This document shows positions 9,523-16,127 of a stretch of 45,398 bases of DNA, one piece after another. Positions within the stretch are counted from its first letter, which is position 1, and every line of letters starts with the position of its first letter. This DNA comes from Candidatus Rhodoferax mariagerensis (GTDB lineage Bacteria > Pseudomonadota > Gammaproteobacteria > Burkholderiales > Burkholderiaceae_C): NCBI GenBank assembly GCA_016719055.1, contig JADKAW010000030.1, positions 1-45,398 on the forward strand. Direction: 5' to 3'. The notes beneath the pieces were generated by a model, which was not told where the DNA came from, searched no databases, and saw nothing but the letters and a program-made list of their open reading frames with translations. The position numbers and the translations under genes are program-made.

Positions 9523-9717
9523 ATGACCCACAAGATCAACACCGAAACCTGCACGGCTTGTGATGCCTGCGAGCCCGAGTGCCCCAATGTTGCCATCAGC
9601 GTCAAAAAAGGCGTCTACATCATCAACGCCACCAAGTGCAACGACTGCGAAGGCCACTTTGATGACCCGCAGTGTGTGGCGGTCTGCCCGGTGGACGACT
9701 GCATCACCGAAGTCTGA
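9523..9717 (+). CDS. fdxN: 2[4Fe-4S] ferredoxin of nif type
   Basis: 64-residue bacterial-type ferredoxin. The first cluster motif is CTACDACEPECPN (CX2CX2CX3CP) and the second is CNDC followed by CVAVCP. The extra residues between the second-cluster cysteines (EGHFDDPQ) are typical of FdxN-like proteins found directly after nifB. It probably donates electrons to NifB or nitrogenase. It starts 33 bases after nifB with a GGAG Shine-Dalgarno sequence. Confidence 0.92.
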   Translation: MTHKINTETCTACDACEPECPNVAISVKKGVYIINATKCNDCEGHFDDPQCVAVCPVDDCITEV

Positions 9718-9747
9718 TGCCTTCATTTGTTGAAAGAGCCACCCATC

Positions 9748-10152
9748 ATGTTGCCCAACGTCACCCTCACGCCCGCTGCCGCGAAATTCATCAACCGCAT
9801 CTTGCGTTTCTCTGGTCTGGGACCAAACGCCGGCTTGCGCTTGTCCGTCACCCCGGGCGGCTGCTCTGGCTATGCCTCGGAGTTCAGCCCGGAGGCTTGT
9901 CCACAGGCCGGTGAACAAATGCTCGCTGTGGATGGTGTGCGTCTATTTCTGGGCTCTGAAAGCCGCCTGATGCTTAACGGCATCACGATTGACTTCACCG
10001 AAACCGCCACCCAGTCAGGTCTGAGCTTTATTGACCCTAACAAAGAAGCCTGCGCCTGCAGCAGTGCCGAGACTTCACCCAAGGCCGGTGTGACCAGAAT
10101 CGATATCTCATCCATTGGACGCGGCCGACCAGCCCCGGTGATGGCGCACTGA
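9748..10152 (+). CDS. Nif-associated HesB/IscA iron-sulfur assembly protein
   Basis: 134-residue A-type Fe-S scaffold or carrier. The HesB core runs from about residue 5 to 110 with the three conserved cysteines in SVTPGGCSGYASEF and EACACSSAE. The ATG at 9748 is preferred to an in-frame TTG at 9727 because it opens the conserved fold (LPNVTLTPAAAKF) and has GAAAGAG upstream. Position between fdxN and other nif genes supports a role in nitrogenase Fe-S supply (NifIscA type). Confidence 0.85.
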   Translation: MLPNVTLTPAAAKFINRILRFSGLGPNAGLRLSVTPGGCSGYASEFSPEACPQAGEQMLAVDGVRLFLGSESRLMLNGITIDFTETATQSGLSFIDPNKEACACSSAETSPKAGVTRIDISSIGRGRPAPVMAH

Positions 10153-10162
10153 ACCGCCCCCC

Positions 10163-10726
10163 ATGAAAACGCGCGGCCTGCACTTTGACGACGACCTGGC
10201 AGTTTTTGCCGAGGGTGCCATCGGGGGTGGCTTAAGCCCACAGGTCAGCGCCCTGATCACCCAGGCCGGGCTACTGCGGCATTTGCCCACTCAGGCGCTG
10301 CCCCTGCTGGAGCAGGCGCGTGCTGCCGCACCGCGCCACCCGGCACCGTTGATTGCCTTGTACCGTTTTCACTTTTACGGCCACCAGTTGGCCCAGGCCC
10401 GTGCAGTGGGCGAAGATGCGCTGGCGGTGGCCCGCACCGCGCTTGGCCCCGACTTTGGCGATGCGCCGCCCAGCGACGAAGCCGCGCGCGGTAACGCAGC
10501 CGTGCGTTTTTACTTGTTCACGCTCAAAGGGCTGGCCTATCTGAACATGCGCCTGGACGCCATGGAAGAAGCGGCCTTGTTGCTCAAGGAACTGCGCCGG
10601 CTTGACCCGCAAGACCATGTGGGTGGTGCCCTGCTGTTTCATGTGTTGACGCGCCACCAACAGGGCGCTTCAACCTCGGCTGCCGTCGACTACCCGGTTC
10701 GCGGCTGGTCCGCCAAAATCCCATGA
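10163..10726 (+). CDS. Nif-cluster conserved hypothetical protein, TPR-like
   Basis: 187-residue soluble protein built of Ala/Leu-rich helices (HLPTQALPLLEQARAAAPRHP, then AYLNMRLDAMEEAALLLKEL), which resembles two or three degenerate tetratricopeptide repeats. No cysteine motif or catalytic residue stands out. It starts 10 bases after the iscA-like gene, and its stop codon overlaps the start of the LRV gene (ATGA at 10723), which implies translational coupling. Similar unnamed ORFs lie beside nifB in other diazotrophs, as far as I recall. The function is unknown; a scaffold or chaperone role is only inference. Confidence 0.7.
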   Translation: MKTRGLHFDDDLAVFAEGAIGGGLSPQVSALITQAGLLRHLPTQALPLLEQARAAAPRHPAPLIALYRFHFYGHQLAQARAVGEDALAVARTALGPDFGDAPPSDEAARGNAAVRFYLFTLKGLAYLNMRLDAMEEAALLLKELRRLDPQDHVGGALLFHVLTRHQQGASTSAAVDYPVRGWSAKIP

Positions 10727-11562
10727 GCGCCCAGGTCGCACCTGCCAAATCTGTTGGATTGCGCCGGGAGCCGGTGCGCGCGCCGCAGGACGACATCCCT
10801 GCCCAGCACTGGCAAGGCGGCTCGATCTGCTGCACTGATTGCCAATACGCCAAGCTGCTGATGTTGGGCGAGGGTTTGGGCTGCGAGCCGGGCCATGCCT
10901 GTTTGCAGGACGTGTACGCACGCCGCATTGACCGGTTTTTCAGTTGGCATCCGGCACTCAGTGACGAACAGTTGTCGCACCCCTATTTTGAAGTGCGCGC
11001 CATCGCCGCGCGCCGGGCCAGCGTGTTTCGCCTGGGAGCCTTGATCGGTGACCCTGATGAAACCGTGCGCCTGCAGGTGGCCCTGCGTTTGCCGCTGTCA
11101 CAACTGGCGCGACTGGTGAACGACCCGCATCGTGAGGTGCGCATTCGTGTGGCGCAACGTCTGGCACCGGGCGACCTGACGGCGCTGCGCCATGACCCGG
11201 ACTACGGTGTGCGTGAACTTGTGGCGCAACGCCTACCGCTGGCGCTGCTGGCCGTGATGGCCTTTGACCCAGACCGCGCTGTGCGTATGCATGTGGCACA
11301 GCGGCTTGAAATGCCGGCCTTGCTGGGCATGGCCGATGATGTGGATGCCGATGTGCGCCGCATCGTGGCCGAATGTTTGCCAGTCGCTCTGCTCTCACGT
11401 CTGGCCCATGACACCGACTGGCGTGTGCGCTGGGAAGTGGCACAACGCGCCGACATGGCCACGCTGGAATCAATGCTCAGTGACAAGGAGCCTGAGGTGC
11501 GTCAGGCTGTGCGCGAGCGCCTGAAAAGTACCGTCACTCACCTGAGAGAACACCATGGCTGA
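10723..11562 (+). CDS. 4Fe-4S leucine-rich-repeat-variant (LRV) protein
   Basis: 279-residue protein of the LRV family first described from Azotobacter vinelandii, where it is also nif-linked. The N-terminal Fe-S domain carries cysteines 36, 37, 40, 54 and 60 (SICCTDCQYA, then GCEPGHACLQD). From about residue 86 come eight 24-residue repeats with the pattern DPxxxVRxxVAxRLxxxxLxxLxx, for example DPDYGVRELVAQRLPLALL. The repeats form an all-helical solenoid in the family structure. Its biochemical role is not known. It is translationally coupled to the upstream ORF and overlaps nifZ by 8 bases. Confidence 0.9.
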   Translation: MSAQVAPAKSVGLRREPVRAPQDDIPAQHWQGGSICCTDCQYAKLLMLGEGLGCEPGHACLQDVYARRIDRFFSWHPALSDEQLSHPYFEVRAIAARRASVFRLGALIGDPDETVRLQVALRLPLSQLARLVNDPHREVRIRVAQRLAPGDLTALRHDPDYGVRELVAQRLPLALLAVMAFDPDRAVRMHVAQRLEMPALLGMADDVDADVRRIVAECLPVALLSRLAHDTDWRVRWEVAQRADMATLESMLSDKEPEVRQAVRERLKSTVTHLREHHG

Positions 11563-11917
11563 TATCAACCGCGACGAGGCCGAGATCGAACTGGTTTTTC
11601 CACCACGCTTTAGTTACGGCGAGCGAGTGGTGGCGCGCTCGGTGGTGCGCAACGACGGCACCTACAACGGCCGCGACATTGGTGAGGTGCTGGTCCACAA
11701 GGGCGAGATGGGTTACGTGATCAGTATCGACACCTTTTTGCAGCAGTTCTACATCTACGCGGTGGACTTTGTCGAATCGGGCCACCGGGTCGGTATGCGC
11801 GCCAAAGAGCTGTGCACGCTGGACAACCTGCCCGACGAGGTGCTGGCGCAACTCGGTGCCAAAGCCGGCGCGCTGGCGACGCTGGGTTCGGCCAAACCGA
11901 TGGGCGTTACATTGTGA
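11555..11917 (+). CDS. nifZ: NifZ-family nitrogenase maturation protein, first copy
   Basis: 120-residue protein with the NifZ domain: PRFSYGERVVARSVVRNDGT, then GEVLVHKGEMGYVISIDTFL and YAVDFVESGHRVGMRAKEL. NifZ helps form the second P-cluster of the MoFe protein. It overlaps the LRV gene upstream by 8 bases and the second nifZ-like gene downstream by 4 bases. Confidence 0.9.
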   Translation: MADINRDEAEIELVFPPRFSYGERVVARSVVRNDGTYNGRDIGEVLVHKGEMGYVISIDTFLQQFYIYAVDFVESGHRVGMRAKELCTLDNLPDEVLAQLGAKAGALATLGSAKPMGVTL

Positions 11918-12207
11918 ATACACCAACACTTTCAGGCGTCGAGCCCCGCTCCCCAGCTTACGCGTGGGGCCAGCGCGTCATCGCACTGGACGATCTGTTC
12001 AATGACGGCAGTCACCCCGAGCGGTCAGAGGGTGCGCTACTGGCAGCTCGCGGTTCGGTCGGCGAAGTGGTCAGCACCGGCCACGCGCCTGATCTGAACG
12101 AGCCTGTGTACCTGGTGCAATTTGACGGCTGTGTGGTGGGCTGCCTTGAGATTGAGCTGGTGCCAGTCCCGCCGGGCTGGCTACCTGAAACCGGAGAGTC
12201 CGAGTGA
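11914..12207 (+). CDS. NifZ-family protein, second copy
   Basis: 97-residue NifZ-like protein (WGQRVIALDDLFNDGSHPER, GSVGEVVSTGHAPDLNEPVY). The GTG at 11914 overlaps the previous stop (GTGA) and gives a protein of normal NifZ size; a longer frame upstream is not supported. The sequence differs clearly from the adjacent copy (LFNDGSHP against VRNDGTYN), so this is an old duplication or two distinct subfamilies. Both are kept intact in one coupled operon, which suggests non-redundant roles. Confidence 0.85.
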   Translation: MNTPTLSGVEPRSPAYAWGQRVIALDDLFNDGSHPERSEGALLAARGSVGEVVSTGHAPDLNEPVYLVQFDGCVVGCLEIELVPVPPGWLPETGESE

Positions 12208-12554
12208 ATATGGCGGCCACAGTGTTTGCCCCGGCCAGTGCCCAGGTGTTTGACCTGTTGCAGCACCGGCTGCAACTGGCCCTGCGCGAGCGGGTGCGTT
12301 ACCGCTATGTCAAACCCATTGTGCTGCTCGAAGACGGTTGTTACCGTATTCAAAGCCCGTGCTGCTCACGCCGGATTGACCCTGCCGGCGGCCTGATCGA
12401 CATCGCACTGCTGGTACCGCAGGCGGACAAAAGCTGGCACCTGTGCTCGCGCAACCATGTCAGCCAGACCTGGGTGCCGCGCTGCCAGAACAAGTCCCTC
12501 AGCGCCGTGCTGGATGTGTTGTGCAATGACCCAAATCGCCAGTTCTGGCCCTGA
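12204..12554 (+). CDS. Nif-cluster conserved hypothetical protein (DUF3024-like?)
   Basis: 116-residue protein of unknown function. A conserved-looking core reads RYRYVKPIVLLEDGCYRIQS, then PCCSRRIDPAGGLIDIALLV, and it ends LCNDPNRQFWP. The CC pair plus a later C-x-N-x-x-x-S could bind metal, but this is not established. The GTG start at 12204 overlaps the nifZ-2 stop (GTGA); an ATG two codons on at 12210 is an alternative. The tight coupling to nifZ and nifS suggests a nitrogenase-related role. The DUF3024 assignment is from memory and weak. Confidence 0.65.
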   Translation: MNMAATVFAPASAQVFDLLQHRLQLALRERVRYRYVKPIVLLEDGCYRIQSPCCSRRIDPAGGLIDIALLVPQADKSWHLCSRNHVSQTWVPRCQNKSLSAVLDVLCNDPNRQFWP

Positions 12555-12569
12555 GTAGCCTTTTGCGGC

Positions 12570-13718
12570 ATGATTTACCTCGACCATAACGCCACCACAG
12601 CACCTGCGCCCGCGGTTGTTGAGGCCATGCTGTCGGTGTTGACCGGCTGCTGGGCCAATGCCTCGTCTCAACACGGCCCTGGCCAGGATGCCAAGCGGGT
12701 TTTGGTCAAGGCGCGCGCCACCGTGGCACAGGTGCTGGGTTGCAAAACTGCGGAAGTGATTTTTACCAGCGGTGCCACCGAAGCCAATCACCTGGCGGTG
12801 CGCGGCCTGCTGGCGGCTGCACGGCTGACCCGGCGACGGGTGCTTTTTGGCAGTATCGAGCATGCGGGCCATTTGAAACTGGCGCGTAGCCTGACCACCG
12901 CCGGTGTGCAGGTGGACCTGATGCCTGTGTTGGCCGACGGTACGCTGGATCTGGCCGCAGCAGCGCGCCTGATGGGGCCGGACCTCGCGCTGGTGTCATT
13001 GATGGCGGCCAACAACGAAACCGGCGTGTTGATGCCGGTGGCTCAAGTTGCTGAAATGGCTCATGCCGCAGGTGCCTTGCTGCATGTGGATGCGACACAG
13101 TTGATTGGCAAGTTGCCGTTCAATTTTGCAGACTATGGTGCTGACGCGGTGTCCTTGTCGGCGCATAAATTTCATGGACCCAAGGGTGTCGGTGCCCTGC
13201 TGCTGCGCCAGGGTGTGCCCTGTGTCGCCCAAACCATTGGCATTCAGGAACGCGGACGGCGCGGCGGTACCGAGAACCTGCCCGGCATTGTGGGCCTGGC
13301 CACGGCGCTTGTGCTGTTGGGCGATGTCAGCCAGGAAGCCGCACGCCAGACCCATTTGCGCAACGCACTCGAAGCTGGCCTGACCCGCGCCCTGCCTGAA
13401 ACCCACATCTGGTGCCAGTCGGTGCCGCGTTTGCCCGGCACCAGTTATTTGCGCTTTGGTCGGTTGGCGGTTGATGTGGTGCTACAGCGCCTGGAAACCC
13501 TGGGCATTGCCGCCTCCAGCGGCGCGGCCTGCTCATCGGAGGGTGCCACAGCGTCACATGTGCTGAGCGCCATGGGGGTACCGGACGACCAAGCCCTGGG
13601 CGCCGTGCGCTTCTCGATGGGACGCACCACCACACAGGGTGAGGTTATCAGTCTGCTGTCCACAGTGCCGCCACTGCTGGAACCCTTGATGCGTGAAGAA
13701 TTTGCAACCGCTCCTTAA
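12570..13718 (+). CDS. nifS: Cysteine desulfurase NifS
   Basis: PLP-dependent enzyme that takes sulfur from cysteine for Fe-S cluster assembly. 382 residues. N-terminal signature MIYLDHNATTAPAPAVVEAM, PLP lysine in SLSAHKFHGPKGVGALL, PLP-binding HVDATQLIGK, and the active-site cysteine in SSGAACSSEGATASHVLSAMG. The long loop around the cysteine places it in the NifS/IscS group. It starts 15 bases after the previous gene within the nif operon, which supports NifS rather than housekeeping IscS; no nifU lies beside it in this window. Confidence 0.92.
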   Translation: MIYLDHNATTAPAPAVVEAMLSVLTGCWANASSQHGPGQDAKRVLVKARATVAQVLGCKTAEVIFTSGATEANHLAVRGLLAAARLTRRRVLFGSIEHAGHLKLARSLTTAGVQVDLMPVLADGTLDLAAAARLMGPDLALVSLMAANNETGVLMPVAQVAEMAHAAGALLHVDATQLIGKLPFNFADYGADAVSLSAHKFHGPKGVGALLLRQGVPCVAQTIGIQERGRRGGTENLPGIVGLATALVLLGDVSQEAARQTHLRNALEAGLTRALPETHIWCQSVPRLPGTSYLRFGRLAVDVVLQRLETLGIAASSGAACSSEGATASHVLSAMGVPDDQALGAVRFSMGRTTTQGEVISLLSTVPPLLEPLMREEFATAP

Positions 13719-13758
13719 AACCCGTTTTGAAACCCTCTACCCCCACCAGGAGCCACCC

Positions 13759-13986
13759 ATGAAACTCATGATCCGCAAAGACAGCAAAGGCGTGCTGACC
13801 GGCTATGTCGCTAAAAAAGATCTGGAGGAGCCCATCACCGCCATGGCCAACCCCGCCATGTGGGGCGGGTTAGTCACGCTGGCCAACGGCTGGCAATTTG
13901 ATCTGCCCGCCATGCCCGCTGACACCCCGTTGCCGATCACGGTGGAGGCACGTCGCCTGGCGCTGACTGAAGACGCAGGAGACTGA
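13759..13986 (+). CDS. nifT: NifT/FixU family protein
   Basis: 75-residue protein. Family signature: MKLMIRKDSKGVLTGYVAKKDLEEP and WGGLVTLANGWQFDLP. The ATG at 13759 has AGGAG 8 bases upstream and opens the conserved domain; a frame starting earlier at 13693 overlaps nifS and is rejected. NifT function is undefined, but it is found only with nif genes. Confidence 0.9.
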   Translation: MKLMIRKDSKGVLTGYVAKKDLEEPITAMANPAMWGGLVTLANGWQFDLPAMPADTPLPITVEARRLALTEDAGD

Positions 13987-13989
13987 ACC

Positions 13990-14250
13990 ATGGCACTGAC
14001 TCCTGAAGCGCTGCGCAGCGCTGGCGAAGTGGTGCAGAACGCAGCAAGCCTGCGAGAAGCGGCCGCCACCTGGCGCCTGCGCGACCCGGCCATGCGGGTG
14101 ATCGTGGTCGATGCGCTGGACATCCGCGACGAAAAGCCCGTGCTGCGACTGGGTTCGCGCCGTATTTATCTGGCCACCTCCAGCGGCGTTTGCCTGTCAA
14201 TCACCCAGCAGCCCGAACACGCCACAGCCCTGGTTCTGGCAGAAGACTGA
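13990..14250 (+). CDS. Small nif-associated protein (DUF6129-like?)
   Basis: 86-residue soluble protein. Core: LREAAATWRLRDPAMRVIVVDALDIRDEKP, then a short beta-rich stretch VLRLGSRRIYLATSSGVC. It starts 3 bases after nifT, so it is certainly co-transcribed. Similar short ORFs sit in nif clusters of other proteobacteria; the DUF6129 label is from memory and uncertain. No function can be inferred beyond the association. Confidence 0.65.
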   Translation: MALTPEALRSAGEVVQNAASLREAAATWRLRDPAMRVIVVDALDIRDEKPVLRLGSRRIYLATSSGVCLSITQQPEHATALVLAED

Positions 14251-14294
14251 GCTAAACCAATTACCACCCGGTTGGCATTTGTATTTGGCTGTTG

Positions 14295-14318
14295 CCCCTT
14301 CCCGCCCTGGGGGAAGGC
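14295..14318 (+). repeat. Intergenic hairpin between nif ORF and SIR2-like gene
   Basis: CCTTCCC (14297-14303) pairs with GGGAAGG (14311-14317) across a 7-base loop. No T-run follows, so this is not a typical intrinsic terminator. Comparable CCCTTCCC-type hairpins are common between genes in betaproteobacteria; it may be a repeat copy or an mRNA stabiliser. Confidence 0.45.
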
Positions 14319-14362
14319 TGGGATGGGGCCTGGCGTCCCCATGTACCTTTGAGGAAAAAAAC

Positions 14363-15232
14363 ATGACCGATTCTGTTCAAATCATTGCCAGCCGCCTGGC
14401 CACCGGCGCAGTCATCCCTTACCTAGGGCCAGACATGTTGTCACTGTGCAGCAACGTCAAGGTGCCGGGCACACCCCTGGCGTTGGCCGAAGCCATGACA
14501 GCCAAGGTCAGTGTGCCGCACAAAATCCGCAAACGCCTGACCCAGGCCGCCCAGTTCATCGAAAACTTCAAACACCGCAAGTCGGTGGTGCACCTGATGA
14601 ACGAGGCGTTTGCCACCGCCACTGCGCCGTCGGCTTTTCACCTGGCACTCGCTGCCAGTGGAGCCGGTTTGTGGGTGGACACCTGGTACGACGACACTTT
14701 TGCAGCCGGGCTAGCGCAGACACCGGGCAGCTGGGTGCAGGTGCAAGGCCTGTCGCAATCAGAGCATTTTGGTCATTGGACAGGTGCCTACGCGGCTGAC
14801 GGCACAGCACTTATCGAGCTTCCGGCCCAGCCGGGCCGGCTGCTCTACAAACCGATGGGCAGCCATGCGCCGGCGGGCAACTACCTGGTGTCAGACAGCG
14901 ACTATGTCGAAGTGTTGACCGAAATCGACATCCAGACGCCGATTCCAGCCGCCGTGCAGGCCTGGCGCAGCGGGCGTCACTTTTTGTTTCTGGGCTGCCG
15001 CTTTGATGACCAACTGACACGCTGTTTTGCGCGCCAGATCATGAAACGCTCCAGCGACCAGCATTGGGCCGTGCTGCCAAACGAGCCTACCCGCATGGAG
15101 GCGCGCTTTTTGGCCGAGCAGAACATCACCCGCATCAACCTGCCGCTGGCACAGTTTGCTGATGCCTTGACACAAGCGATGCAGCCGGCGCTCACGGAAC
15201 TACCTGTTACGGTTGAGCTGGTGAAGTTTTGA
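14363..15232 (+). CDS. SIR2-like protein of nif clusters
   Basis: 289-residue protein. Start at ATG 14363, with GAGGAAAA upstream; a longer open frame to 14111 overlaps the preceding gene and is rejected. The N-terminus (ASRLATGAVIPYLGPDMLSL) and later segments (LVSDSDYVEVLTEID, HFLFLGCRFDDQLTRCF) match the SIR2_2-type fold seen in NAD-binding and NADase proteins. A canonical deacetylase zinc site is not visible. Its place at the end of the nif operon, 112 bases after the last small ORF, suggests a nif-linked role; similar nif-linked SIR2-like proteins exist. NAD sensing or NAD use is inference. Confidence 0.75.
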   Translation: MTDSVQIIASRLATGAVIPYLGPDMLSLCSNVKVPGTPLALAEAMTAKVSVPHKIRKRLTQAAQFIENFKHRKSVVHLMNEAFATATAPSAFHLALAASGAGLWVDTWYDDTFAAGLAQTPGSWVQVQGLSQSEHFGHWTGAYAADGTALIELPAQPGRLLYKPMGSHAPAGNYLVSDSDYVEVLTEIDIQTPIPAAVQAWRSGRHFLFLGCRFDDQLTRCFARQIMKRSSDQHWAVLPNEPTRMEARFLAEQNITRINLPLAQFADALTQAMQPALTELPVTVELVKF

Positions 15233-15295
15233 GATCAGCAAATGCAGAAACCTTCAGGTAGCTTGGCAGTCAGTAGCTGCGACAAACCGCCCGAA

Positions 15296-15889
15296 TCAGG
15301 CAACCGCCGTTTCAGCCGCTGCCGCGACCTTGGCAACGGTCTCTTTTGCAGTTTGGACAACCGCTTTGGCAACCGGGCGTGCCTTGCGAACGACCGGGCG
15401 GCTGCGCTTGACCACAGCCGTGATCACGTTGTCACCGGCAATTTTGCTGGCCAGGGTCGCTGACTTCCGCTCGATCTGGTCGACCAGGTTGCTCAAAGGA
15501 ACGGCGCCCAACAAGGCAGCTTGGGCAACCGTGCTGAGCATATTGACGCCAGTCTTGCCTTCAAAGCGATCCACATTCTTGGCGACAGTCATCACGCCAG
15601 CATCGGCGAGCTTGACCACCCGATTGACCACGTCTTGGGCACCGCCCGAGGTTACGGTCAAACCTTTCAGTGTGTACTTTTGAAGCAATAGGTGCACGGC
15701 TGTGGCGTTTTTGGCGACGCCAGTCGCCAGTTGCGAACGTGATTGTTTGAAGGCGCTGTTCCACCGGGTATCAAACATACCCACCACGCGTTCGCCGCCA
15801 GCGCGATAAGCGTGAATGACATTGCTGGCGGTGTTTGCATAGGCGTTGATCACATGGCAAGTGACGGTCGAAAGTTTCTTGGAGCTCAT
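15296..15889 (-). CDS. Phasin-like hypothetical protein with basic C-terminal tail
   Basis: 197-residue protein. The first 130 residues are amphipathic helices (VINAYANTASNVIHAYRAGG, NVDRFEGKTGVNMLSTV) resembling phasin-type granule proteins. The last 50 residues are Lys/Arg/Ala/Pro-rich (VVKRSRPVVRKARPVAKAVV), like histone H1-type tails, which could bind DNA or polyphosphate. A good AAAGGAAA Shine-Dalgarno sequence precedes the ATG. It converges with the SIR2-like gene. The function is unknown; a polyhydroxyalkanoate-granule-to-DNA link is speculative. Confidence 0.65.
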   Translation of the reverse strand: MSSKKLSTVTCHVINAYANTASNVIHAYRAGGERVVGMFDTRWNSAFKQSRSQLATGVAKNATAVHLLLQKYTLKGLTVTSGGAQDVVNRVVKLADAGVMTVAKNVDRFEGKTGVNMLSTVAQAALLGAVPLSNLVDQIERKSATLASKIAGDNVITAVVKRSRPVVRKARPVAKAVVQTAKETVAKVAAAAETAVA

Positions 15890-16127
15890 GAGGTTTCCTT
15901 TGGCTAAAAATTTAAGATACCTCTATTGTCGGGATAACCCTTAGTGAACACACCCTAAATCCCTAGTGGGACACCTCCAGAAGAAGCCGATGATTGCGCT
16001 AAATCGAGCAAGCTCAACAGCCAAATTCAGAGAGTTCTGATCGCAAAACCAAGTGACAACCGGTTATTGCTTTACAAGCCCTTAGCTGCTGGCGCAAGAC
16101 CCCTATAGGCAAAAAGATCATGTTCTA
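15890..16127. repeat. Intergenic region with degenerate dispersed repeat
   Basis: No gene is visible. Around 16081-16112 the stretch CTTAGCTGCTGGCGCAAGAC followed by CCTATAGGC resembles a decayed copy of the dispersed repeat. The promoter of the phasin-like gene should lie near 15900-15960; no confident -10/-35 pair was chosen. Confidence 0.35.

Noticed and set aside
14269..14287. Sigma-54-like sequence (TTGGCATTTGTATTTGGCT) before the SIR2-like gene
   Set aside because: The spacing between the GG and GC elements is two bases too long for a -24/-12 promoter.
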